A program made the translations under genes and the position numbers. The notes below the pieces were generated by a model that saw only the letters and a list, made by a program, of their open reading frames with translations, made no database searches and was not told the origin of the DNA. From assembly GCA_932521025.1 (NCBI GenBank), contig OW051472.1:2728001-2792000 (forward strand): DNA of 64,000 bases, read 5' to 3'. Every line of letters starts with the position of its first letter. Positions within the stretch are counted from its first letter, which is position 1. The DNA is from Oscheius onirici. Lineage: Eukaryota; Nematoda; Chromadorea; Rhabditida; Rhabditidae. Below, one piece after another: positions 25,614 to 36,463 of this stretch.

Positions 25614-26735
25614 TTCGACCGAGATTGCCGCAGCTGAAAAAAATGAGTAGCGTCTGACGTCGGACTTCCTCCTTGATTCTTGAGAACTGTCACGAGAGAA
25701 CTGTCAATCATGAGAACTGTCACGAGTTTTTTTGTGGAAGGAAGAAATCTAATAAAGAGAAACGAATGTAGATGTGAGAAGTTGAAAGAAGGAACGCAGA
25801 AATTGTTTTGATTTGATGAAGTCGAGTTGAACTCGCACAGGTCAGCGAAGAAAAACTATCGTTAGCCTTACATCTGTCTTCTATACGTGGAAACCATGAA
25901 ACAAAAATAGTGAGACTCAGATGGCGACGTTGTAATCGACTTGATAACATTTTTTCCTATACCAATTCCATGCTTTCAGCACAGTTCAATTCCAACGCAT
26001 ACTGAACGTTTTCTTCTGCTTCGAACAATAACCCCTCTTTCCTTTGAAGTGTGCTAGATATTTGAAGGATACATTTCTCTCATTGCTATTTGAGCCTATC
26101 TGGAGATATAAGTGTGGATCTTGAAACCAAAATTCATTCACGATCTATGAGGTCTGAATCCAAAATCGAAACTAGCGGATACCAAAACAACTTTTATAGA
26201 TATTACATTGCCTCAAAACAACCGAAACTTGTTGCGAAAAATGGAAATGTATTCAGAGTGTCCATGAAAAAAATTCTTTCCATTTCTTTATTCTGAAAAG
26301 CTCTTATTTTATGTTTCTGTTATCTCAAACTACGACTCACTGGAAGATATAAAACTTGCCCTGCTACATAGCAAACATGAAACAACATTCTTTCGTACAT
26401 GAAAACGCCAAAGAGAGAATTATCATAGCCAACCCCATCGGATTTCCATTGTAACAGGTCATATTTTCCTATTCTTACCAGGAGCTTGAAGCCAAAAAAC
26501 GATTGTTTGATGGATTTCCTGATAAAACCAGATGCTACAAAATAAAAGAAATCAGTTGTCATCGGCGTTTGGCGTAGACTACTGGAATTCAAGCATGGGG
26601 AGTGATAAAGCACTGTTCAACCAAATACTTTTGAGTGCGAATGAGAAAAACTTTTCAAATCCGTTGACAACAGCACGACATTTTGACATGCTGTCATCTC
26701 ACACCCTGAAATCTCTCCTTATAGGTGCGTACTAC

Positions 26736-26907
26736 CGTATACCCCTAGACCCGTACAATCTAGTGAAAAACTGCATAAAAGAGAGATGATCGAGAGTGAA
26801 TCTGGGTCGAATGTGACATTGAATGGAATGTGCTTCCTCGGGCCAGAGTCTCTCTCTGGGGAAGCGACATCAGGTGGCAGCGGGGTCGCCAGAAGTTGTG
26901 CTCCCAT
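26736..26907 (-). CDS. Weak candidate alternative first exon of the K2P channel
   Basis: Acceptor ctctcag lies about 14 nt before ATG at 26907. The frame MGAQLLATPLPPDV... runs to a weak gtagta donor at 26735 in phase 1. The region is GC-richer than its surroundings, as expected of an exon. The opposite strand is also open here, so coding strand is uncertain. Confidence 0.3.
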
Positions 26908-29900
26908 TATGGTCCCCGGGGGTCTGAGAGGGACAAAAGACGACAGAAATGGGAGAGGCGACATGCCATTGATCCCGACTCTCTTTCTGTGGGAGAACTA
27001 ACTGAGAGTGAGGGTCTAATGCCTTGACAATTAGGGGGATGAAGAGCGGGACCGCGTCGGATTTCCGAAATCATCTGGAAGAGACTGGCACTTCCTGCTT
27101 TTTTTCATTGTTTTGATTCCAAGGTTGGAGAAGTAAGACAAGGGAGTGTACTGTATTGCATCGACTGTCACTAGTAATGTTACTTTTGAAGTTTGTAGAA
27201 GTCCGAGATGTTTGAAAAATGAAAAGATTCAGGATACGGTCACTGTCAGAGTCTCTTGACGAGGAGTGACTTGTACAATTTCGTGTTATATTTTTTTGGT
27301 TTCAAGAAAGTTTGTAAGGGTGGCTTGTTTCTTGTAAGGGTTGATCATAGACAGTTGCTTCCCGACCTTTGATTAATATTTAGCATTGCTTTGCCCGAAT
27401 AAAAAAGGGTCGTAGAAGAAATGAAAAGAATGACTCTTATACACATTTTCAAAATTTCTCTGCTTTCAAAAAGACTATGAAGGAAGCATTCGAGGAATGT
27501 ACAGCATTCGAGACAGTTTTCTCCAAATGTTCACTTCCCATATATCTTTCTCGTTCTCGTACACACGATCGAAGAAAACACGACATGATTCAGACTTCCG
27601 AAACCACAGTTCGGTGGTTTTTTGTTTCAAGATTGCGAGAAGAGACGTCAAAAGTTGTGTGAGATGGAGAGTTCAAATATAAAAAAGGAAATAAATCTTC
27701 GATATACAAAATGTTAGTTGGCATGATAAACAATTGTGCACCCTGCGATCGTCAGAAGGTTCAACACCTACAAGAAATACATTTGCAAAAGTAATGGAGA
27801 AACGCCTCACTCAACCAGAACCTCTGTTTTCCGTTAGCGAATATTGTGCTCACAAACAATCGATTGTTTGACTAAACAAAACAATAAAAAAGTTTTTTGA
27901 AACTTTTCTAGCAATGTTAGATCCTTTTTGTTTCGTCGATTCTATGCTTACCCGACAGCAAATCGTATTAGCTTAGTAACGGTAGAAAATGTCACAATAA
28001 CAGTCCTTCATATTGTCATTCCAGACACACAAAAGGCGGCGAAGGGTCAAAGACATGAAACGACATCGTGAGGGCATCTCGGAAAGATTTATGTCGTCTA
28101 AATTATGGACGCTCAGTCTCAGAAAGAGGGCGGAGGGAGGCCCCCGAAAATGACCACACACGATTTGAGAGGCATTATGAGGGCTTTTCTCTGTGAAGCA
28201 AGGAAGACTACATTACCAAATTAATCGGACTCGGTGTTTCCGGTTGCAGTCAGCAAAACGTGAAACGTATAAAAAAGGCGATCATAAAAGGTATCGAAAT
28301 TGGATAGGGCGGATATTTCGACCACAATTCCTAGAAAACCATGTTGTTAGTTTATGGCTTTTTTCTATTATTTTCTCACCGCGACTACTCTTTCAGCAGA
28401 GAAGGTACACCAGCTTGAATGTGACTGCACAGTGAAACGAGAAAGACGCAAAGTGTCTTTTATGTTCTTCTTTCTGATTTTGAAATGCCCCCAAAATTGA
28501 GGTGAGAGTAGGTAGTAGTGGGCCTACCTTCACCATGAAACTTCAGGCGAGTTGATTTCTCTATGATGGATTTAGGACGATTTTACCATTTTCTGGGGTT
28601 CATTCGGGCCAGAATTTTTTTTCATTTTAGTCGAATTTGAACGTCTTCGCGCATAGCCATGTGCGACATACGAGACTACAATCTTGAACTCTCAGATCCA
28701 ACGGTCTGAAAGTTTCCTAAAACACTCGCTCCTATTGAAATTTTCACTGGACCCTAAAAGACCATGATGAGTATCATGGTCATTTTTAGTCAACTTTTGT
28801 TTCTGTCCAATACGTCGAGCAGAAAAGTTACATCGATAAGAATACGAGCAACTGATGAAGCAAGTAAAATTTACAGCAAGTGAGCCAAAAAATCTGTTAT
28901 GTTTTGTTCAAAAGTAAATATAAGGCTGTAAACAAGCTTCGATACTTGAAAATTTTCGAGAAAGAGTGTTCAAAGTCGCTTTATCACATGCGAAGAAAGG
29001 TCGCGGATATTACGTAGTCTCCCGAAGAGCTGAATATTCTACTCCCTTCCCCTCATCTTTCCTCTCAAAATGGTTCAGCGATTCTATAAAATCAGGGCCG
29101 GAGAGGGAGAAGTACGAAAATGACTGAGAGCCTAAACTTCCTAATCGGATGATGGAAAGGCTCTTTCGGGCAAGGGAGGTCAGTGTCCGATTCGGCAGAG
29201 AGAGAAAGAAAGGGAGGAGAAGAAGCTTCGACCAAAACAAAGGAAGAACTTGTCAGACGGAAAGGAGGCATCAAAAAAAGGAGAAGGAAGAGGTTCCGGG
29301 ATTCTGTGGACAGAGCTACCTTGTTTTGAGGGTTTCAATAACTTTCGAGCATCTTTAGAAAATGGTTAAGATTTTTCCTGTCCAGTAAAGGAAATGACTG
29401 TCAGTAACTATCAGTCACCAAGTTACTCAAATAAAATGTTTTTTTAAAGGTGTCTTACCATTATCAAGGAACTTCTTATCTATTTCGCTATACCGAAAAG
29501 TTGAAACATAACAGAAATGTTTATTGTTCTATACAGCTTTAGAAGGTGCATTGGTTGCAAATGCAACTGCAAGTAACAAAAGAAGAAAAAACTTCGTACT
29601 CTGCGAATTCATCCTCCAGACTGTATTCCAACTACAGCCATCTTTAGCCTAACAATCTTTTCTCTGATTCGCATCAGGGATAGAACAAGTGAGGGACTGC
29701 ATCTTTGTCTACTAATGTCAAACAGTTGAAGCAAAACAATAAAAGTTTGCCTGCTCTACGGGCTGAATTTTCTGATATAGTCTTCAAAAATGTTGATATT
29801 TGTATAGAAATTGCGACCTTCGGAATTCAAAAAGACTACATTGGAGGAGATCTTTGCCTAATTTCGGAGGAAAACAGGATGACACGCACCGGAAATTTTG

Positions 29901-30579
29901 ATAGATGCGATCAAATTGGGAATCATGAGGACAAACATCCGCCAAAGAATAATGCTATTTTTGAATGCTATTGAGAAGCACAGAGTTCTTTACAAAGAAA
30001 ACAAATGGAACCCTCCTCAAATTCTCTAATCCAATTCTCACCCATTTCGGAGAAGACAAGATGGAATGTGTAGAGAGCTGTCAAAGCGGGAAACTTGTCA
30101 AAGTTTACGTTACCAGGTAGCCCAGATTTTTGACAAGGGAAAAAGTTGTAGAGAGACAAGAAGTACAACGATAGAAGTATTTGAATAGGTAAGAACAGTG
30201 GTGGAGAATCTACAAATGACGTCAGTGTAAGAAACAACTTCACAGGATGAAGACGGCAAAGAAATATTCAGTCCGAATAAAGATGCTGCGAAGAAGAGAA
30301 AAAAAGATAGAAGAGTAGATGGAGAGAAAATGAGAGTCGAAGGTGTACGGCTAGAAATGGTGTTTTGTAACTGAGTGTCGATTTCATTTTGACGGACAAT
30401 AGGGAGAGGATGAGAGACTGTTTGAGCTTCAGGAGAAAACAAGGGAAAAGAAAAAGAATGAGTCTATTCTTTGAAGAGATAAATGAGTGAGGGCAAACAT
30501 CTGGAAGCGGAGAGTCTCTCCAGGATGGGCCCACTAACAACATAAGAAATGTTGGAGTTTAAAGTAATTAGAGACAGAC
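26908..30579. other. Repeat-poor AT-rich stretch with no firm gene
   Basis: I find no exon set that I can join. Two short open stretches on the - strand stand out: about 30117-30044 (NVNFDKFPALTALYTF, ending in phase 1 at gtgaga but with no ATG) and about 29274-29130 (Ser/Pro-rich). Neither is strong enough to call. Presumably this is intron or promoter space of the channel locus. Confidence 0.4.
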
Positions 30580-30718
30580 CTTTACGCTTTGGATTTACGC
30601 AAGAGGGCAAGGGATCTTTTACTCTCTCGCGAGCAAAAACAGCTGAAGTAATGAAAGAGAAGACTGCGTTTATAGCATTCCCACGCCTACGGGGGGCCTT
30701 GAGGAAGTTGCTGCACAT
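30580..30718 (-). CDS. Candidate most distal alternative first exon of the K2P channel
   Basis: ATG at 30718, directly after an AG, opens 46 codons (MCSNFLKAPRRRGNAINAVF...) ending in phase 1 at gtctgt, with a basic end (NPKRK) suited to a cytoplasmic N-terminus. If used, the channel gene spans about 24 kb. The opposite strand is also open here, so confidence is limited. Confidence 0.4.
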
Positions 30719-30837
30719 CTCCAAATTTCTTCCTACGCTAATTATATGCAATCCCTTGCACGGCAATTCGAACGGAATTTGTAAACTGAAGTATTCCGGA
30801 GATCTTAACGAGGAAATGAAGCATTTTTGAAAGAAAC

Positions 30838-31045
30838 AAATGCCGGAATCGAACCAGCGACCTTTTGGTGGCGTTAGATTTCCAGACAGCGATGCTAACC
30901 ACTAGACATCCTACAACTGTTCTGAATGGCCGAGTGGTTTGTATCGTTGCTTGGAAATCTCACGGCTCCCAGGGTTTCTGGTTCGTTTCCTGCCGACGTC
31001 AAATATTTTTGCTTTTTAGTTCCAAGGGTTTTCGAACACCTTGAA
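30838..31045. repeat. Head-to-head tRNA-Ser-derived module 1
   Basis: An inverted tRNA-like copy (- strand, about 30840-30908) faces a + strand copy (30922-31010: GGCCGAGTGG, loop TTGGAAAT, B-box-like CTGGTTCGTTTCC). A tail TTTTTGCTTTTTAGTTCC follows. The same layout recurs at 33115-33312 and 34768-35002. The anticodon-like GGA and the D-arm point to a serine tRNA ancestor. Confidence 0.65.
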
Positions 31046-31332
31046 CACGATGCTGATATTTGTTTTCCAAAAAAATGCTGTCGGACGACTCGCAATAGGT
31101 TTTTCCCTATTTTCAGTTGCATGTCTTCGAACCAGTGCCTTTTTATCGTTTTCGGCTCGATTCTACCATTTATTCTCCAAATTCCACCCAATGTTTATTG
31201 GTCATCCTCGTCCTAATCCTACTGTGTTTGCTCCCTGAAGCAAGCGTAATTGACGAGCATTTCCCAAGTTCAAAAAAAGCAAAAAACGATACTTTTATCC
31301 GAATAAAGAACACTTGACAAATTGAAACGTTT

Positions 31333-34300
31333 TCAGACCTCTTCATTATCCTGCTGGACGAGGTTGCCGAAGACGGCTGCTGGCACTGCTTGGGTCTCGA
31401 CTTCTGCAAAATTTTCCAATTTTTAGGCTAAACATGAAGACAAACCTGTAGTATCTTCCTCTTCCTCGTCGTCAATATCAATCTCATCCGGATTTTCCGT
31501 GGTGTTCAGCTGTGTCGTCTTGCTCGCGCCGCGAATAAAGGCAATATTTCCGCCAGCACCAGCCTTTTGCTGTTCCGCCACGAGCTGGGCCTTGGCCTCC
31601 AGGACTGCCATCGAATCGGCAGCTGTGGGAGTCTCTCCGGGCAGTTTGACGGCTCCGGCTGCGGCAATCATCTGAGCCGACATATAGTTGACGTTTGTGC
31701 TGTATGTGGCCTGGACAGAGCGCTTGATGCGGAGCATTTCGCGAATCGTGTCCTCGTTTCCGTGCTTGACCTCAAAGTCACGCCACGTCTCCCAGAATTG
31801 ACCGTGGACCTGGAAAGTGGTAGTTTTTAAAGGGAAAATCACATAATTTTGGGGAAAAAAGGAAAGCCAACTCACTCTCGGATCGCAGACTTCGGAACAA
31901 TGAGCGTAGATGGCCCGGGCGCGGTCGATTTCTCCCAGAGCGCGTTCCATCTGAGCGTAGCGGAGACTCATGTCCCTAAATTTGTTATTTAGTTCATTTT
32001 TAAAGCAAAAAAAGTACCTAGATTTGCTCTCCGGAAGGACACTAATAGAATGCTCGTAAATTGGTCTCGTATGCGGAATTCCGTATAGCTCGCCGGCCTT
32101 TTTGATGTAGATGTTGAACATCTGAAGATTTTTTTAATTTTTAGGGAAAGAAAGAACTTACATCGTACATTTCGTCCTTCTCGACGGCCTGAGTGGCTCG
32201 ATTGTAGATGGACATGGCGTGACGCGCCAGACCGTGATTTTCTTCGAGTTTGGCGTACAAGAGGAAAATGTCTGAAAAAAAGGTTGATAAGAACGGTTTC
32301 TTCAAATTAGCGGAGGGAAAACGTGCAAGTTCAACCCACTTTTAGCAAATTTAGGCGGGCAGTTTTCCAGACACTGTTCGAAGAGATCTCGGGCACGTTC
32401 GAGTTTCTTGCCTCCATAACGGTCGATGAATTTCTTCAGATACGAATTCCAGATGTCGAAGACGTTTGGCCACTTGAAGAGGGCAATTCCACGCTCATAT
32501 GCCTAAATTTTTGTTATGAAAATGTTAAAAATGAATAAAAAAACCTTGAAAGCGTGCTCGAAATACTGATTATCTTCGAGGAAGAGGGCATAATTGATGA
32601 CAATCTGCGGCGTGGCGATTCTCAAATCGAGGATTCTTTCGTAGACGGCTCTGGTCGATTCGACGGTGCCGAAACTCTCCTCCAGATCAGCATAAAGCGA
32701 CCAGACTCGGAGACTTTTGTAGACGCGATTCTGGACGGTTTCAGTCTCGTCGAAAAAGTGAGTTTTACGTGGCGGCGGAGCACAGGCCCGTTTCATCAGG
32801 GCAATGGCACGTTCTGGTTTTCTGAAAATGAAATTTTAGGACTAAAAAAAGAAAACGCACTTTTGGCGCAATTCCAGCTCCGCATATTGGGACCAGACCA
32901 CAGCCAGTTCGTCTACTTTGGCTAGATTTGCCTGCGTGGCTTTTTCGAAGATGCTTCGAGCCTGAAAGTGGTTTAGTTGCAAAAGCGAAAAAGAGTGAAA
33001 CTGCTCTCAAACAGTTTTTTTTTGGGCAAAAAGAGGTTTTTGGTGGAAATAAAGGAGGATCATGTTCCAGGTGATGGAAAATCCAAGAGGTCAATTAGCA
33101 AAAAAACATTTTAACAGGCGGGGATCGAACCCCAGACTCTCAGGTGGCATGAGATTTCCAGACAGCGATGCTATCCAGACCCCTACGTTTTATTCCGAAT
33201 GGCCGAGTGGTTACCATCGCTGTTTGGAAATCTCACCGCTTCTAGGATTCCTCGTTCGATCCCATCAGTAGGAAATATTTTTGCTTTTGAGTTTCTAGGG
33301 TTTTCGATCATTCCGAACACGGTCCTGATGTTTATTTTCTGTCAAAACGCTATTTTTGTCTATTTTCGGGTTCCGAAACGTTGAGACAATGGATTTCTCA
33401 ATAAAACTGGTAAAATAACAAAAAACCCACATCTTCAATCTGTCCTCCCTCCTCGTAGAATCTAGCAAATTCGATCCAGACCTGGCTCAGCTTTCCGACC
33501 TGTTGTTTCGGATCAATCGTCCTGACGGCCTCGATGAAAGTTTCAATCTGTTTGGCCGGCTCTCCCTCGAACAACTTGACTCGGTTGAGCCATTCATGTG
33601 CATTATGCGGATTCTGGCGCAGAAGGACCGAGTTCAGCAGAATGGGTCGTCTCTTCATCAGCAGCTCGTACATGGCGAAAATGTGCTCCAACTCGATTTT
33701 GCTGTCCTCGTCTTCGTCGTCTAGATCATCCATTCTGGCTGCACATTCCCGCTCCTCAAAATTGGCGTAGGCGTCAAAGATTTGCGTAAAATCGCGGACG
33801 GTCTTGACACAGGCTATGGCTTCCTCGTAGACGTCACGAGCGTCACCGAATTGACCGGCACCGATATAGTATTGGGCGAAGGAGCACCAAAGCACGCCGA
33901 CCTGATCAGTATACTTCTGAATTCCCTGCCTCATCACGCTGCAGACGTCAATCGAATGAATTTTTGTCGGATTTTCCGAGATGAGATTGCACAGATCGGT
34001 CCAGAGCTGAAATTTATGTCCATTCGAGAAAAATATGACGAGTTTACCTGATGTACGGACTTGCCCTTCTCGCTCACAGGTTTGTCTTCATTCACCAAGA
34101 CGACGAGATTTTTGGCCGCTTCGTCTAGCATGTCAATTTTCAGGAGATATTCGACGAAATCCTCTCGGGCACGGGGCGACAGCTTTAGATAGCGCCGATA
34201 GACGCGAATTGCCGTCTCCGGAATGTCGTGGCTCGTCACAAACTGGATGTATAGCGGCCAGATGCGCATGTGCTGCGTCACGGGAAGCGCTCTGAACTTT

Positions 34301-35749
34301 TTATGCTAAAAAATACGACGAAACGTTACAAACCTCAAAGCACGATCGAAAATGCGTCTAGTTTGCGTCACCAGCCGTCTCTTGGTCATTATTTCGCAAT
34401 AATCCATCCAAATTCTTGGCATCTAAGATTTGTTTGCGTATAAATCTATGAAAAGTGCTCTAACCTTGTGCAAATTGGCCAGAGCTCGCTCGTAGGCGTC
34501 GCAGAGGTACTGCCAGGCGACATCGGTCGGCGTTTTGTGCTGGATGAGACGACGACGGAACCGCAAATAGGCATACCAGAGCTTGTAGCTTCGTTCGAAG
34601 ATTTTCAGGGCTCGCTCGTAGACCTAAACATGTTATTTTCCAGAATTTGCCAAACTGATGCGTTGCGTTCATTACGAACAAATGAAGCCTTTTCATGAGA
34701 AACCAGTATCCGGAACGTGTTCATGATACTTGAGAAAACCTATGGGATGAATTAGCAAAAGCAATGTCACCGGCCGGGATCAAACCAGGAACCTTCTGGT
34801 GGCTTGACATTTCCAGATAACGATGCTAATCACTACACCACTTGGACGAATATTTTCCGAAGCGTTACGAGTAGGGTAGCAGCTTTCATGGCAGAGAGGT
34901 CAGCATCATCGCTTAGGAATCTTATGCTTTTATGAGGTTCCAGGTTCGATCCCTACCGAAATGAAACTATTTTGCCTTTTAGTTTCAAAGGTTTTTCATC
35001 ATCGTGATGTCGTGCTCTTTTTTGACCTAAATGCTGTTCAACGACGCAAAATCATCTCTTCTTTTGCAATCCCAGGTTTTGAGACATTGGCACAACTTAC
35101 AGCACTGGTCTGCTTCCAATGAGCCTTCGTCTTCTTCTTGTGATCGATGTAGCGTTGCCAGCTGCGCAACGAGGTCGGATTTTTGAGAATATCCTCCTCG
35201 TACGGCAGGTCGCTGTCTTCCTGCAAATTTTCAGTAAAAAAACAGCGGAAAAATCAAAACAGACCAGAGTAATCGTCGCCTTCTTCATCTGCTCGACAAT
35301 GTCCTTTTTCTCAAACACCGGCTCGCTCGTATTCATGTTCTCCTTGTCCGGCATCACCTACAAGTTGTTTATTTTGATAGAGGCGAGATAAAAGCTAGAG
35401 GGAAGCAGAAAAAGATTTTGAGACAGAAACCCGTGGAAGAACGCCATTTGTGGCTTGCTTTTGCTAGCTACGACCAATTGCTCAATCGATCGATAATGCG
35501 TGTTTTTTATTTCTTGGCAAGAAAGCAGCGATAACAAGAGCGAAATGGTTGACAAAAATCGTGAAACAGAAAATAAGAAGAAAAATAGTTGATCTTTTCG
35601 AATTTTCAAATCGGTGGGAGGAAAAAAATTTCGGGCTCTGGTCCCGACACGATTTCAGCGGGAACATCTACCTGGTTTGAATCAAATTTTATTTGCTTCA
35701 CTTTTTGGAGCGGTCTTAAATTGGCTTTCCTTCGTTTTTTGGCAAACAT
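31333..35749 (-). CDS. XAB2: Pre-mRNA splicing factor SYF1 / XAB2 (HAT-repeat protein)
   Basis: XAB2/SYF1 is a scaffold of the Prp19-associated spliceosome complex and also acts in transcription-coupled repair. Fifteen exons join in frame to about 882 residues: 35749-35672, 35357-35265, 35220-35101, 34623-34465, 34422-34334, 34291-34048, 34006-33431, 32961-32861, 32821-32545, 32502-32340, 32271-32162, 32121-32018, 31975-31876, 31809-31446 and 31403-31333 (TGA). HAT repeats run nearly the whole length, with family landmarks LPYEEDILKNP, RPILLNSVLLRQNPH, LDLRIATPQIVINYA and RHGNEDTI-like VKHGNEDTIREMLRI. It ends with an acidic stretch and the typical AVPAAVFGNL. The first exon (MFAKKRRKA, basic, NLS-like) is inferred from frame. 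A shorter start is ATG at 35354. Introns 3 and 7 each carry a tRNA-derived module. Confidence 0.97.
33115..33312. repeat. Head-to-head tRNA-Ser-derived module 2 (in XAB2 intron 7)
   Basis: An inverted tRNA-like copy at 33117-33185 (GGGATCGAACCCCAGACTC on + is the B-box complement) faces a + strand copy at 33197-33280 (GGCCGAGTGGTTACC, loop TTTGGAAATC, CGTTCGATCCC). A TTTTTGCTTTTGAGTTTC tail follows. The layout matches modules 1 and 3. Confidence 0.65.
34768..35002. repeat. Head-to-head tRNA-Ser-derived module 3 (in XAB2 intron 3)
   Basis: The inverted copy at about 34770-34845 and the more diverged + copy at about 34890-34965 (ending in AGGTTCGATCCC) are followed by the TTTTGCCTTTTAGTTTC tail. 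The + copy shows an altered A-box region, so this is the most decayed of the three modules. Confidence 0.55.
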
Positions 35750-36081
35750 TTTGTGAAATTTTTGACGCCAAAACGATGAAACAAAGTTAGAAACAAGACA
35801 AGTTTGGCGGGAAACGAAAAAAAAAACGCCTTTTAGAACGAGTGAACTCTTCAAAACATTCTGAACTTGTATTTCGTTCTTTTTACTGTCTTTCTACATA
35901 AACCTCATTTGGTTTTGCTCTAGAAGCTTGCTCTATAATCTGCATGCAATGTTTGTTCATTAAAAATGAACCAAAGCGCTTTTCTAACAGACAAACTCCA
36001 TACGCGGTTGCCTCAGGTATTTCTCATTGTCATTTCTTTAAAATTGTCATTGAAAATAGCCTGTTTACAGAAGGAACTTGA
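35750..36081. promoter_or_regulatory. Shared upstream region of XAB2 (-) and the glutaredoxin-like operon (+)
   Basis: About 330 bp separate the divergent starts. An acceptor-like tgtttacag ends about 12 nt before the glutaredoxin ATG at 36082 and could serve leader trans-splicing or a 5'-UTR intron. No TATA box is recognisable with confidence. Confidence 0.4.
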
Positions 36082-36459
36082 ATGCGAGGCCGCCTCGTGT
36101 TCGGTAACACCGTTCGCCTCTTCTTCAGCCGCCTCTACACGTCAATTTCTACAAAGCCGAATCTGGTTCTCTACACGAGCGACGATTGCTCCCTTTGCAC
36201 TCATTTCAAGCGACATCTCAACTCTTTCCTACAGAAAAACGGTCAACTCAAGCTCAGCGTCGAAATCCGGGACATCAAGCAGTGCAACGAGGAAATTTTC
36301 GAAGTAGTACTCAATTTTGGTTTATTTACCAATTTTTTCCCTTTCCAGAAGTTCAAACACGATATTCCCGTGCTTGTTGCCGACGAGTCGACCGTCGTCT
36401 GCAAACATCGTTTCAGTACCATCCTCTTCAAGCGTTTTCTCGGAATCAGCTCCGAATAA
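36082..36459 (+). CDS. Glutaredoxin-like (DUF836, C5orf63-type) protein
   Basis: A small thioredoxin-fold protein, likely a thiol oxidoreductase of unclear substrate. Two exons (36082-36303 and 36349-36459) with a 45-bp intron give 110 residues. A basic, hydrophobic N-terminus (MRGRLVFGNTVRLFF) could target mitochondria. The redox motif follows: Cys36-Ser-Leu-Cys39 in LYTSDDCSLC. The family's second landmark, KFKHDIPVLVADE (cis-proline strand), is encoded by exon 2. It ends at TAA 36457-36459, only 4 nt before the taspase ATG. That implies a shared transcript in which an acceptor inside this gene's last codons (atcag at about 36450) feeds the next mRNA. Substrate and location are inference. 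Confidence 0.85.
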   Translation: MRGRLVFGNTVRLFFSRLYTSISTKPNLVLYTSDDCSLCTHFKRHLNSFLQKNGQLKLSVEIRDIKQCNEEIFEVVLNFGLFTNFFPFQKFKHDIPVLVADESTVVCKHRFSTILFKRFLGISSE

Positions 36460-36463
36460 TTCC

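Noticed and set aside
30922-31010. Functional tRNA-Ser gene
   Set aside because: Paired with an inverted copy and repeated twice more with changes in stems and T-arm; better explained as tRNA-derived repeats.
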